Below are positions 36,834 through 49,940 of a stretch of DNA of 64,000 nt, piece after piece. How positions within the stretch are numbered: the stretch's first letter is position 1; every line of letters begins with the position of its first letter. The stretch is from Himantopus leucocephalus (lineage: Eukaryota; Chordata; Aves; Charadriiformes; Recurvirostridae): NCBI GenBank assembly GCA_003993805.1, contig RSEF01000001.1, positions 63,112,550 to 63,176,549 on the forward strand, written 5' to 3'. Made by a program: the position numbers and the translations under genes. Below the pieces are notes generated by a model. The model made no database searches, was not told the DNA's origin, and saw only the letters and a program-made list of their open reading frames with translations.

Positions 36834-38300
36834 CTTGCCAGAAAAACATTAAACATCAGGAAAAGTGTCTCCAGATGGATTACAGAATGGGAAATAGGTC
36901 TCAATGGCATTTTTATTGTTGTTATTATTGCTTGACAGAGTAAAAATAAAGGTGTCTTCAAAGGTGTCTTTCCCTGGAATAAGCAACTCAGCATAAAGAG
37001 AATTTATATGCTGAAAAGGTTACAGTCAATGTATTATGGCTGTATATATAGTATCTCTTCATTTACAACTCTCCACCTCTCCTAAGGAAGCTCAGGTTGT
37101 AAATTTTTTAGACTTCTACAGCGCCTTGCCCATTGGGGCCCAGAATGGAGATTTTGGCTGCCCCTGTAAGCTGTTGCCTGCAGGAAAAATGATTTCTGCC
37201 TTCCTTCAAGGCCCAGAGGTAAAGCTGAACGTTGCAGCTTTGGGTGCGGGAGGCAGTTTAGGGCTGTTCTCTCGTTTCGGGGGAGTATCTGCTAGGGCTA
37301 AAGTGAGAAAAGGACAAACTCCTGAGCTTAAGTCTTCCCCATTCACTCAGTCTGATGAGGAGGCTGCACCTTCCTATTCCCTTCCTTCTGAGCAGGGTCC
37401 CAACTCTCGAACTGAACCTCTTGATTCATCGTGACAGATCTCCCCGACGCCACCTCCTCCATCCGATGGAAGATGAAGCGCCTATTTGCCCCCAAACAGC
37501 TGATTCATACCGCCTGCCTCGACCCTGAACAATAAAGTTTCAAGCGGACCGTCAGTTTGCCGAGGTAATAGGTTTTCACAGCCAGGGAAAGGTGAGTGCC
37601 AAGGATTATTAATAGTCTTCCTTGATTAGTTAAGGGAAAGATAAATGTGACACCGCCACCAAAATCCCCGAATATCTGATACCAGTGAGGAGTGGGTATC
37701 ACCTGCTAAAAACAGAAAGAGCAAGGGGGATTATATAAATGGGGTTCCTACCCCGAGTTCCACCTCTTTTTGACCACCTCCGTATCTAACACCCTTTTCA
37801 AGCGTGCTTAGGAGAGATCCAAAAGGTAAGTAGCAAGAAAACGTTCAAACTTCCACAGCAAACGTGGATTCGCCCGCTCCCGGCAGGAACCCAGGACCTT
37901 CGCCCGAAGGAACACAGCTAAGGATATCTTCCGTCACCGCGACCCTATCCCCCTTCCCACGAACAAAATCCCAGAGACAAAGAGGTGCAAATCTTCCAAA
38001 CAAAGAGGAATGGCTTCCCGCAGAGAAGACTGAAAACGAGAAGAAAGGGCTATTAAAAGGAGGAAATAGGTGGACACATTGAGGGGGGAATGAGGAGAAA
38101 AGGAGGGGAGAAAGTGAGGAAATGGAAATAACAAAACAAGGAAGGGGAGGGGAGAAAGTGAAGGAGCACGCGAGGAAGGACTCGGTGAACAGAATTCACT
38201 GAAATGCTCAGTCGTGAACCAAAGTCAATCCCCCACCACCACCACCTCCAAAAACACGTCGCAGAAGTGAAATCTCTCTTTAAGCGGTCGTAACCGACGG
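36834..38300. other. Interval with unassigned ORFs and strong splice-like sites
   Basis: No recognised gene. A plus-strand 132-codon ORF (37036-37434) ends before an AATAAA near 37531 and a consensus plus-strand donor AAAG|GTGAGT at 37591. On the minus strand a strong acceptor at 37706 opens 66 codons to a stop at 37505. Either could be a noncoding transcript or unrelated to genes. Confidence 0.35.
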
Positions 38301-40600
38301 GATGAAGTTGCTCTCCTTGGGGCGGTCATTAGGAAGATAAAGGAAATGTGTCGCCCTTCGTGCAAAGGACTCCCGGCTTTCTGCTTCAGCTTTTGGCGTG
38401 GGGGCTTCTGAAATTCATGGAATTCTCCTTGAATCGTTTCCTTCGGGGAAGGGCGGTTTGATTTCTACTTAATTTACTTGATCGTTTACTTAGTAAGAAT
38501 ATCATCATTCTGGCGCCGGTGGAAGGGGGAGTTGATCTATACGAAAGGTTCTGTGCAGACAACTCGGAAATGCACGGTGTGGATTTTGCAAATAGTTCGG
38601 GCAGGAGGATTGGCAAAATCTCAGAAATAAAGAAAAATGCGTCATTCATCTCGCAGGGATGATGAGAAAAAGGTGAAGGGTCGAGTGTGAAACTGCCAAT
38701 TCGTGAAACGCCTTTTATATTAGGATAACATAACAGTTTTGACTGAAGCTCGGCGGCTGAGAGCTTCTAGAAGTTTGCAGGCTGTCTTTAAAAAGGATGC
38801 ACCGCTGAGATTAGGGACGGGCCTCAGCCACCCCTCCATGTTAGATCCCCAACCGTCCGCTTTGTAAACCTGTACGTCGCTGCTTCCACTTTTCTGGCCT
38901 CTCGACTCCTGAGCAGGGGACGGGAAACTGGCGGGGGGGGAGGGGGGGGTAAACGTTATTTACGCTCTACAAACGGCTCCACCTGATCTGAAGCCTCGTT
39001 TTTCTGGCACCTCTCACTTTTCGCCGTCACAGCATGATTAGGCCGTAGCGGCCTGAGGGATCCGATGACGGGGGAAAGCTTCGCGCATCGTTCGGGATNA
39101 AGGCGGGCCCGGGAGCCGCCGTGCAAAACACCGCTCCCCCCCCCCCCCCCCCCCCCCGGGACAGGGGCGAGGAATGCGGGCCCCGACGGCGGCTTGCGAT
39201 CGCGCCTCCGAGCCGGTTTGCTTGGCGTGGGGCTAGTTAAGCTGCTCGGCGGGTGCCAAGCACGGCAGGCAGCGCTGAGCATGGCCTCTGCCAGCTACCG
39301 GCTTGAGTTACCTCCGAGGGCAGCCCTCCAAAATGGGCTCTGCCTCGTCAGCGGGGCCGGGCTGACACCGAAACGCGACTCACCCGCCAGGAGAGCATCT
39401 TCACTGGCGGCTGGTCGGGAGCGTTGCCGTTTGTGGGCACCCTAAAAGGGAGGCTCTGTGGCTCCAAGAACGAGGAAAACTCAGCAACGGGTTTGCAAAG
39501 GGTTCCTAAGAAAGGAAAGGGACCGTGGAGCCTGGGACCCAGCTCCTTTGCAGACCGCACCGGTGCCGAGCGGAGCAAAGCAGGGGAGCGGGCGGCCGTG
39601 TCGCATCAGGTCGGAGGCGTCTGCACCGGGAAGCAGGAGGGACCAGGGTCCCTCTCTTCCACCGGTTAAGGAAAAGCGAAGGGACGCCAATTACAGAAGC
39701 TCGTGCGCATCGATTCCTTTTGTAAATAGCTGTGTATTGATGGGTCTACATTTAACCTAAGCGTAAAACAGACTAACGATTGGGTTTTAACCTGTGCTAC
39801 GCGAGGCTTTTTCAACTCCGTTCTCCAAGCCGTACCCCGCAAGAGACCCGAGTAACCCGGGTCCTGTCTTCACCCCCTTTCACCTCCCAGCGCCGAAACC
39901 AGGGGGGCGGCTGAGCGACAACTACCCGTGCGGGGAAGGTGCGCGGAGCCCTTCTCTGCGGGGCCGCAGCTCATCTCGGGTCAGCAATCCCAGCGCCCAG
40001 CTCCTCTTTCCCTCTCCATCAGGGAAAAGATGCCTTCAGCCTGGGGAGAGGGACTCGGCTCCCCCATCCGTCTCCTTGTTTGTCCTTGGAGAAAACCAAG
40101 CCTCTCTTGTATCTCAGGAAATACACGGAAACGCGGGGGGGGGGGAGTTCCAAAGAGAGAAAAACGACAGTCCCACCCACAACGAAGAGTCGCTGTTTAA
40201 AAAAGAAAAGGGGGGAGGGGGAAAGGGGGGGACCCCAATGTCACCTCCTCCTCCGTCCTTCTGCGCTCGGTGGCGTGCTAATGACTCACCCGTTATAGCT
40301 CAACTTGGGCCGCGCAGAAAAGGATGGGGGCTCGTCTCGTACTTTTAAAAGCACCGAGGAATTACCGAGGGAGCGACCCGAGTTTTTGCAGCAGCCGCCT
40401 CCTTTTCCAGGCCGCCCTCTCACCGTCCCGTTCAGGACAAGGGTGCAACTGCGTCAGCGGGACCGGGCTGTACCCGCTGGTGGCAGCGCGGGGACCTCGC
40501 TGCCACCGCTCTGCCCTCCCCCGTCTGTCCTGAAGCAGAGATGCCAACGCTCCTGCAGAGATCTGCCCTACTACTGGGCCCTAACCTTGGCTATCTCAGC
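38300..40600. promoter_or_regulatory. CpG-rich block, orphan CpG island
   Basis: CpG-dense, GC-rich sequence, densest at about 39.0-40.55 kb, with a 22-base C run (39136-39157) and an N at 39099. Its overlapping long ORFs on both strands are what GC-rich noncoding DNA gives. It lies about 1 kb upstream of the PVALB TATA box. It could be the PVALB distal promoter, or the start of the candidate minus-strand gene (a minus ORF with MNDAFFFISEILPILLP lies at 38386-38649). Confidence 0.6.
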
Positions 40601-41442
40601 CTAATGGCTCCCGCCCAAGCTCTGACAACGACCTGGACTACTTGCCATATGGGCACAGTTTCTTGGAGAAAAAAAAAAACAACCCTAGAAAACACATCAC
40701 AATTCCTAAACCTATTTTTTGGGGGGGGGTGGCGGTGTCGGGAAGTGCCCGGTCCCGCCTGAGAAGCCCACCACTGCACAGGAGCTCCGCACGAGCTTGT
40801 TGTCACCTCGCATCTCGTCTCACCATATCATATCGCGGAAGATTCTGCAGCATATTGTGCATTACAAACGGGATCTGTAGGAATTCGCGGGGATGTGATA
40901 ATTAATTCAGCGAGGATGATGCTTAATATGGACTGGCCCGCAAGAAACGAGGTCTAAAAGGAATATGTGTGTGAAGGGGAGGGGGAAGGGAGAAGGGGGA
41001 GATGTTTAAAGTGTTTGAACGGTAAGGCAAATGTTCAAAAGCTACATTACATTTGCTTCCCGACCTCAAGAGCAGCTTGAAGCTTGGCATATGCTGCAGT
41101 TCCTTACTCATCACCGAATATTACTGGTAACGCTCGTCCCGACTGACTAAAGGAAAAGGCTCCGCTCTGCACCACCAGCTCTTCCACCGCACCCGAGAGC
41201 TTGACCTTGGCACAACTCTTTCTCCCGCCGGTATCACGACAGACTCTGGCGCTGCTCCAGTAAGGCTTAGGCTCCAACCTTCCAAGGGAGCGACCCCCCA
41301 CTCGCGTCCTCCCCCCACCCCGGTCCCCGCAAAAAAAAAGGCATCCCCGTCCCCTCTCTTTAGCCGAACCCTCGCGTCTGTGGACTACTTGGTGCTCTGC
41401 GAACTGGAGAGCGACAGCCCGTGGCACTTATCCACGCAGAGC

Positions 41443-41449
41443 TATATAG
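41443..41449 (+). promoter_or_regulatory. TATA box of PVALB
   Basis: TATATAG inside the palindrome GCTATATAGC, 133 bases upstream of the PVALB start codon. Mammalian parvalbumin genes also have a TATA promoter. The predicted start of transcription is near 41475. Whether the 5' untranslated region is continuous or spliced at GTTGCAG just before the ATG is not settled. Confidence 0.55.
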
Positions 41450-41581
41450 CTGGCACGGCTCCAGCCTTTCCCGGTGTGCCATCCCCACACAGCACTGCAG
41501 CTTTGGTCATATGAGCAGAAATGATGAGAAAAGCACTTTTTAATCTTTTCGCACTTGCTTCCCTGTTCAAACAGTTGCAGG

Positions 41582-44500
41582 ATGGCTATGACTGACGTGC
41601 TCAGCGCTGAGGATATCAAGAAGGCTGTGGGAGCCTTTTCAGGTGAGTGCTTTTTTTCCCCCCCCCACCCCCTATTTTACCCCCTTTCGTCTCTTCAGCT
41701 AAGGATAGCAGTGCATTTATTTCAACTCGGGGAAGATTAGAGGATCCGGCTAGACAAAATACCAAATGAGGATGCGTTTTCAGAAGTGCGGTGAAAGCGT
41801 GACAGGTTTATCAAGCGCAGGGCTGCATCCTCAGCAAAGTTGCTCTGCACATTACAGAGGTGAAATACTTATTTTTAAAGGAAGGCAAGCAGTAACTGCG
41901 GACAGACTTTGCTTTAACCGAGAGGATACTTTCAAAGGGAACAAAACCCTCGGCGAACCAGGGTGGATTATACCTTCATGTGGGATAGGGAAGTCAGCCG
42001 TGGATGCCGGCAGCTTCCCACTCACCCCTGAAATTCAGTTTCAGGTATTACAGAACTGCCGTTTCTCGCTTCAAGGAGATAAGAAACCGCTCTTTTCTTA
42101 CTTCCGATGCGGAATCCCCGGGTGGGCTTTGCTTTTCGGGACGGAGCAGAAGGCAAGAGTAGAGCAAGCGGGTGCGCTGCTCGACTGCAGAAGCTTTCTG
42201 CAGGACGAATGGCTGCAGCGGTCCGCGCTCCCCTCTCAGCCTCCTCTGGCTTTCAGATACTCCCTACCCCTCTCATTCATCGCGACCCCCAAACTAACAG
42301 CGAACCCTCTCCGCGCTATTCAGGCAGTTAAGGTTGCTCCCGAGGAAANNNNNNNNNNNNNNNNNNNNNNNNNNCCCCCCCCCCATTCCCCCCCCCCCAA
42401 AACTCCCTGGCTGATCGCACCACCCAGGAGAGCAGCCTCTTTCTGCCCTGCTCTGTGCGGTGACCTTCCCACACAGACAGAAGCGCAAAACCCGCTGAGC
42501 CCGAACAAATTCAGCAGCCCGAGAGTCGAAGGCACCAACAAACTGCTTTGCTCCATCCAGCAGCTGTTTTTCTCATTAGCTTCCATTGTTCCGGGGTCTG
42601 CTCCAAGTCCCGGAGCAGATGCAATTAGCAGCAACTAATGACACATCTCAGTCAAGCAGATCCCGAAAGACTGAGCCTCCTTAATTTTACGTAATAGGAA
42701 AAGCTGCGGCGGGAATAAGGGTGCATCGGGAAGGAAAAAAAAAAAAACAAAAAACCAACCAAACCACAAGTCCACAGCACGTTTTGGAGGTCACTGTATT
42801 GGATTTCTAATCCACACCACAGCCGTTAGGCTACATGGGTGGGACAAAAGCGGGTGCGGTGAAAGGACAGGAGAGGTGGAGCAGGTAAACCCATTTATCT
42901 CATCTCCGATTTCAAAGGCTCTGGGTTTGGTTTTTTGGTTGTTTGTGGCTGTTTGGGTTTTTTTTTTTCTCCCTTCCTGGCGATGGTGCCTCACAAGGTC
43001 TTGCAGGCAGCACACAGTACAGCACTCCCTTGCAGTGTCTGAGCTTACAAACCACGATTGCACATACCTTTAGCGGTCGAAACGCAACACGGATTTCTAG
43101 TAAGTCTTCAGGAAAAACGAAACAGAACGGAAACAGCCATGTGCTCGGCGACACTTCTCGTCAATGCCAGGCTCCGTGGTTAAGCAAGAGCGTTTTTGGT
43201 TTTTTTTCCCAGGAGTGGAAATGTCAAAAAGTGACAGCAATCTAATGGTCAGAGTCCGCTCTCAGACAACCGTTCTAGCGTAAAAGTTCGCAAAAAACGG
43301 GTTTAAGGCACTGAAATGAAACCAAGCAGGTTAGAATTCAGCTCCCAACTCTGTCACAGACTTCTTGTGTGACCTTGGGCAAGTCTCCATCCCTCTCTAG
43401 CTCAGCTCTTCATCTGCAAAACGGAGACACTGCCCCTCTCCCCCTTCGTTTATTTCACTTGGTCTCTGTGAAGCATGGATGAATACAGTGTGTGCATCTA
43501 GCTGCTGCCACAGCTGGGCTCGACTGTGACTCCCAGGGCAGGACACGCAGCAGTACGGAAGAAAACCAGGGGTATGTGTTGGTATATGTTTCAATGATTT
43601 TTCTAAGCAGTTCTCTGGCTTTTCATCTCCTATAGCGGCTGAATCTTTCAACTACAAGAAGTTTTTCGAGATGGTAGGATTGAAAAAGAAGAGCCCAGAG
43701 GATGTGAAGAAGGTTTTCCATATTCTTGATAAAGACCGAAGTGGCTTCATAGAAGAGGAAGAATTAAAGTAAGTAAAGACATGTCCTTTCTCAAATAACC
43801 TTGCCTTAAGAGTCTAATTTCCCATTTTCTTTTTTACAAGACTCTAGATAATAGCATACAATTAAATCTCTTGACTAGTATTTGTGTGCAATAATCAGTC
43901 ATTTGCTGATTATATGGTCTAATGTGTGTTGGAAGTAGCTAGCTGTAGCTTTTATTGCAGGGCCCTGAAACACATGAATGATCGATACCTTACAGATAGT
44001 TCTTCAGTCAAATGCAGTTTCAGAGTAAAGCACTCCTCCTGAAAGTTAAAGAAGGTCAATAACAGATGATCCCACCCTGGATTCCAACTCACGTATCAAA
44101 CACTGGTACAAATACATAGAAAGTGACGCTGTTCTGGGAAAAAAACTTTCCTTTTTTCCATGCCTCCTCTTTAGGTTTGTACTGAAGGGCTTTACCCCAG
44201 ATGGAAGAGACCTATCAGACAAAGAAACGAAGGCTCTTCTGGCTGCTGGAGATAAGGATGGTGATGGTAAAATTGGCGCTGATGGTACGTGATTAGAGGA
44301 GTAAACTTTGACAGTAACTATCGAATATTACTCTTACATACAAGAACTGCGGAAATCTAGGAATCACTAGGGGCTGTGACCTTCTGAAGGGCACAATTTG
44401 GATTTAATGAAACGCCAAGTCCTGCTACATTTGCCATACCTTGCTTGCAGGCTTTAGGGGAAACAGGAGACAAATTCTGACACTAGAGGGGGCAAGAGTT

Positions 44501-47500
44501 TACAAAAACCGAGATGTAGTTAAGGCACATTACAGCACAGGACTAAGTACCGATCCAACTTCTACTTTAATTAGTTTAATTTTTCTGTTGATTTCAGTGG
44601 AGTGAGGATCAGGACACTGACAGTTGAAAGACCCAGGCTTGACTATATAACTTAGAAAAGAAAGAAAAAAAGCTGAGTACCAGCATTTCTGCTTGATGAT
44701 TAGTAAATAGGAAAGTAATGCATGACTTAGCAAAGCAATGCTCTTAAAATTCAAAGTACAGTCAGTCTGCTACGGAATTTCTATACAATAACTGTCTATC
44801 CAGCTTTTGCTAGTGTTTATGTGGCTCTTCACAGCTAAGAAAGCTTGTCACTCCCTTTTACTAAACATGAGAACTACAAGAAAAGAACTTTTCCTCTCAC
44901 AGCATTGCTTAAAAAATTACTGCTATTTTCTATTCCCTCTTGGGATGAATCAAATTAGCCCACATACAACATTTCTCCTTTCTCCTCTTTCTTCTGTATC
45001 CCTGAAACACATTGAAACAGACATGAAGAAATGCATCTCCCAATTAAATCTTTCCTCATTGGAGGAGATACTAGCAGAGGTTTGTGGTCAGAGTACTGTA
45101 TCATCTAGACAGCAGGCAATTGCTAAGTTTTCACCATATTGACAAGCCATATGATAGGGTGAAATCTAAAATAAAAATCTAAAAAACCTCACCTCTCTCT
45201 GTGTTACCTGACATCTGGGATTTATAAAATATGTTGTCTCCAACTAAAAAGCCATTAAAAAAGGAATAAAAAGCAAAATAAGGTTAGCTAACATAGTATT
45301 CCAGTTTAGAAGCTGAAAAAATTACATACAAAATCACCCACTGACACATTAGTCAGCTGATATATTAGCGAAGCTACCTGTCCATAGCACACTGGGGTAT
45401 CAGTGCCTATGATCCGGTTTCTAGACTAAAGCCTCTGAATTTCTCAGATCATGACTATATTACAGTTGCAGAGCAGCAGTTGTGAAGCATCTAGGGGAAG
45501 TTCCTGCTAAACTTCAGCAGAACTACTGAACTTAAGGAGTGTGTCATTATTTGTCATTCCATATGCTTTATTATACGGGATCTCCTTATTCCCATTAAAA
45601 TTAGTGGCAGTGGTACTAAAATCAGTGGGCAAGATTTTCAGAAGAAAACTTGATTCAGGTAAGTAAGCTTACAGCTGATCCACCAACCTCGTATCAGATA
45701 CATTTTCAGTTATTCCTGGAAGGCTGCAAAATAAAAGCAGTACCAATTGGAATAAAAGAACCATATTGCAGAATGATTTTGGCTTATACAAGAGGATGGA
45801 GCATTAACTTTTTTATTTAAGATTGACCATAACTTTTTTTTTTAAAGTTGAAACAATGCCTGAAAGCCAGTACATTGTAACAAAGCAATACGAAATACCT
45901 CTTCTAATCTCTTTCTTCTGTAACTGTTACCTGTTCTTAACTTTGAACTGGAATTACTCCGAATTTATACATGATAATGAGAAGAGAACGAAGCGCCTTT
46001 TTCTTTTGCTGCTTCTGGTCATATCCCTACTATGTAACATTATCTGTTTCTTTTCCGTTTCTTAAATTTGACTCCAAAAGCAAATTGTTACACTGGAAAG
46101 GCTTGAAATACATGCAAAATTAACAGTTGGGACTGTGACCAAAGGATGAAGATGACAAATACTTTCCAGCTTTTCCTTTGCTTTATAAATCCAATTCCAG
46201 ACTATAACTACCTATGTAAATAAAACGTAAAGTCATGAATATACATCACATTCATATTCAGTATTGCAATGCTATACTTCTGTTGCAAACCATTTGTTTG
46301 TTTCCCTATAATTGAATTGTCAGGCCTCACTTTTACCCCTTGTTTCAAACATCAGGTTTGCACATCACTAAATGATCACAAATACGCAGCTTTTCACAGG
46401 GGTTAATGTTAATTCACTATATGGTCCTTGAACGCTGTCCCTCAGGAGCCCATAGCAGTTGTAAGAACTGATCTTCATGGACTTTTGACACTGCAGAGCC
46501 ATCTTTCTCAGATGTATCATCAAAAACGTTAATCCCAACCTAATCAGCCTTTTTCCAGTTAGAGGCCTCACATTAAAGATTTTCTCTTAGGTCTCCTGCT
46601 TTAAACCTTTTATCATTCCTGCAAGACCATTCAGCTCAAAAACAGTTCCACTAGCTTACCTCTTGTCCGATCAAGATTTGTAATTTGTGGCTGATCTGCC
46701 AGTTTCAAACAGTTGAAAATTTGCAGCCTGTTCATGCAAGACATGATCATCTTCTGTGTGATGTTGAGCTCCCTCCATCTTCCACTGATGTGAACAGAAG
46801 ATGATGAAGTGGAAAAAAATTGCAGGCCAGGGCCAGGTTACCTAATAAAACCACAAATATTAGCTTCCAAATTGGATTGGGAACCAATGCTGAAGCCGTT
46901 CTGTCAGCTTCACGAGAACATTTATAAGAAAGAGGAGAAAAGAAAATGAGTATTTCTGCTCATAAAGTTTTTTTACTCTATTTTGTGTATTCGCACTGGA
47001 CATGCACATCATGACCTTCAGTTTCTTGATATTCATAGACCTGAGAAAGTACATAGAGAATTTAAAGTTCATGCACTGTAGATAGAACAAATCCAAATTC
47101 TTAGCCCAGTAAGTCAAAATATTTTCCTTGATACAGCTCAACTTCTGCAGATATTTTAAAATATTTCACATATTTTCTTTAAACATTGTAAAAATGAGAC
47201 ATCAAGCACTCAAAATTACAGCTGATAAGTCATGACTTTGCCACAGGTAAAAGTCAAGCCAAAAAAGAAAATTGTTTTGGAAGTCCTTCTTTTCTTATCC
47301 CTCTTTGTGTTCTTGTATCTTCTAAAATAAATTAGTGTAAGTCATTACTTATGAAGTTTCCTAAACAGATTTGCTATTGTATAGATAATGTAAAAAACAC
47401 AATCTGCTATTATATAGATAATGTAAAAAACACAATCTGATGAGAGAAATCATTAGTTTACAACATGTCCTCTGTAATTACAGCTGTCATTTCAGTAAAA

Positions 47501-49767
47501 TACTACAGGGTATGCATTAGACTGCTATAAACTACTAAACTATACTGAACACAGTGAAAGAATCCTCTCCTGTTAAGTCAGAGCTTTGACGCAAGATAGC
47601 TAGTAAATTGTTTTACATGACAAAATAGTCTAAATCCTTTTAATTTAAAAACTATTATTTGTGCAAAAAAAAGATATAATTTTGTTTGGAAGGAGAACTA
47701 TGACTGGAAAAGAGGATGTAGTCAATCACAAGGATTCTCTCGCTAACAGGCCAGTCAGAGGCAATAAACATTTACAAGGATGACCAACAGGCAGGGGGTA
47801 ATATACTGTGCCTTATCTCAGAGGTTTTGTATATATGAATACACTCTGTAACAGTGTCTCCACAAGCCACCTGCAGTTGGGCTAACCGTCATAGGAAAAT
47901 ACATAGTGAACCAGTTTACAAGATTATTCAACTCGAATATCTTTGAAGTACATTGAAAATCCTGGAAAAAAGTATAAAGTGCATAGCAGTTATTCACGAC
48001 GGAGTATTTTATGGTTTGCTGGCTGTCAGAAAGCACCCATGAAATATATTGCCACTAAGTGATAATATCACTATCATAATGCATTATAGAAAATATTTGG
48101 CTGCAAGTCATTATTCAGACTTTTCCAAATATATTCCACAGATATAAATTATTATTAAAAGGTTTTAATTTAGCTGTAGCAAGTATGACAACTTGTTCTA
48201 ATAGAATATGTATAGTTAGTTTTCCCTTTTGGAAAGGTTTCATCCATTGCAGTTCATGTTCCTCTCTACAGGATTTGTTCACACAGTGATGTAATAATCA
48301 TAGCCTTTTTCGGTTTTTGTCCAGAATAGTCTGGGTTTTTATAACAAGTACTTTATGTTATCTCTTAAATTCAGTTTGCAATACTTTCAATCTAGGTACC
48401 AACCATGTACAGGATTTATACATGTTTTGTGTCAAGTAATCTGCATCACTAATCCTAATTTGGATTTACATCTTTCAAAATGATGGATACATTTGGATTT
48501 AATTTAAACCCTCTGACACTTTTATTTCTCAGTCTGGTTTGTCAGCGTTTGGCAACCTGTTTTTTGGACACGTCATCAGAAGTGTTATCTGTTTCTACAC
48601 ACCAGTCAGTAAAGATCTCACTTCTTTAGAGTTCAGCATTTTTCAACTGAACATTAGAATGTTCTTTAAAATGCCTAATTTTCATCTTCTATCTTTTTTT
48701 AGTTGCAAGACATTACTCTTCATTATGGCAAACTTCAATAATTTTCCCTTCAGCCTTTACAGATGACTGCCTCCCCTATTTGTCTTTTTCCTCTCAGCTG
48801 ATTATGTTAAACCTATAAACCACTCTCTCTGTATACCCTCTAATCCCTTTATCGTCTTTGTTGCCCTTCTTGGGATTCCCTCCAGTCTATCATTTTTAAC
48901 GCTCCAAGGCACACACAACTGTGCAAGGTATTCTCAAGTGTAACTGTTCCAAGGTTAGATGGCGTTAGGAATTATAACCTCCTTGGGTAATACAGTATTC
49001 AGAGTGCTGTATGCCAGGCAGCTAATTCACTGGGATACAAACGTGCCTTTTCCATGCCTTATCATCCTGCTGAAAGGCATTATACATACACCAACGCATA
49101 AAATAACCCCAAACTGCAGATAGATACATTTATGTAAATATTATGGATGTTAACACTAATAAAAGCCACTGGGTAAAATCCTGGCCCTCTGAGATCACAC
49201 GAATTTTTCTTGTTATCACCAATGTGGTCGAGATTGCGACGTAGGTTTGTGTCAGCCTTCTGTTTTTGTAATCTGTCATTTTCAGTCAATTTGCCATTAC
49301 ACAATTGAGTTTAAACGTAATATATTTATAATGTAGGGACACAAATACTCTGAAAGACTCATTAATAAGTCTCTTTGCCAAACTCTGATATAAAGGAAAT
49401 TTATCTCACTGCAAAATTAAATTTCTCATTCCTGCCTTCATCCCATTGAGATTTACAAAGGAATAATAGGGAACTAATCAAGTTCTTCAGATTAATAGCA
49501 GTGGACAATCTTGACAGTCTGGCACGTATAACATATCTCCCTTACCCTCAAATAATCCTTTCATTTCACTGTAAGATTTCCCAAGTCATACCTTCCCTTT
49601 AATTAACTTGGATTTCTTTGTTCTTCTGTTATTGTGATGTTTCTGCTACACCAGTGACTCTGTAATCATTGTAATATCTCCCTCCTTCTTTACATTTTCT
49701 TTTTTTAATATTTTTTTTTTAATTTTTCCCTTCTCCAGAATTTGCAACTCTGGTGGCTGAATCATAA
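41582..49767 (+). CDS. PVALB: PVALB, alpha-parvalbumin, complete, 4 coding exons
   Basis: Parvalbumin is a small cytosolic EF-hand protein that buffers Ca2+/Mg2+ in fast muscle and in inhibitory neurons and speeds relaxation. Coding exons on the plus strand: 41582-41642, 43636-43768, 44175-44284, 49739-49767. All splice sites are GT-AG and phases agree, giving 110 residues, the usual alpha-lineage length. It begins [16 protein letters not shown] and ends [10 protein letters not shown]. The AB segment is residues 1-38. The CD calcium loop is 52-63 ([12 protein letters not shown]) and the EF loop is 91-102 ([12 protein letters not shown]), each with Asp at position 1 and Glu at 12. The conserved internal salt-bridge pair Arg76/Glu82 is present. 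The start follows GTTGCAGG, as I recall for mammalian mRNAs. The last exon codes only nine residues, after a 5.45-kb intron. Intact, with no sign of damage. Confidence 0.97.
42349..42374. other. Assembly gap (26 N) with flanking C runs
   Basis: Undetermined bases in PVALB intron 1, followed by long C runs to about 42400. A long open frame across this region exists only because of the N and C tracts. Confidence 0.9.
43335..43440 (+). repeat. MIR-like ancient SINE fragment in PVALB intron 1
   Basis: TTGTGTGACCTTGGGCAAGT followed by CTCTAGCTCAG and TCTTCATCTGCAAAACGGAG reproduces the MIR core order. It may extend to about 43500. Confidence 0.75.
44285..47372. other. PVALB intron 3, left part
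   Basis: AT-rich intron with no other exon or RNA gene recognised. Confidence 0.5.
47373..47438. repeat. 33-base tandem duplication in PVALB intron 3
   Basis: Two adjacent 33-base units starting GCTATT, at 47373-47405 and 47406-47438, differing at one base, so a recent event. Confidence 0.9.
48825..48960 (-). mobile_element. Old CR1-like LINE fragment, antisense
   Basis: CCCTCTAATCCCTTTATCGT, TTGCCCTTCTTGGGATTCC and TCCAGTCTATC mirror the antisense CR1 string for 'atcatcttcgtggccctcct...ctccaacagctc'. Diverged; sits in PVALB intron 3. Confidence 0.5.
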
Positions 49768-49934
49768 AGGCTTTGACCAATGCAAACCCTTCACCCATCC
49801 TTCACTGCCCAATTCCAACCACCTCCTGCTGACTGCTTTGGCTCCTGTTCTATTTATTTATGTTATTTTATACTCCAGCTCTGTTCTCTGCAATCCTGCA
49901 ACTCTGTAATTGTGCTGAAAGACACTGTTAAAAT

Positions 49935-49940
49935 AATAAA
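49935..49940 (+). terminator. Poly(A) signal of PVALB
   Basis: AATAAA 168 bases past the PVALB stop, giving a short 3' untranslated region. The open frame at 49780-50073 falls in and beyond this region and is not a gene. Confidence 0.6.

Noticed and set aside
39065..40604. Several long overlapping ORFs on both strands in the CpG block
   Set aside because: GC-rich DNA is stop-poor; frames overlap on both strands with Pro/Arg/Ser-rich, unrecognisable products.
41766..42638. 290-codon plus-strand ORF
   Set aside because: It lies wholly in PVALB intron 1, runs through the N gap and C tracts, and has no domain or splice role. Compositional.
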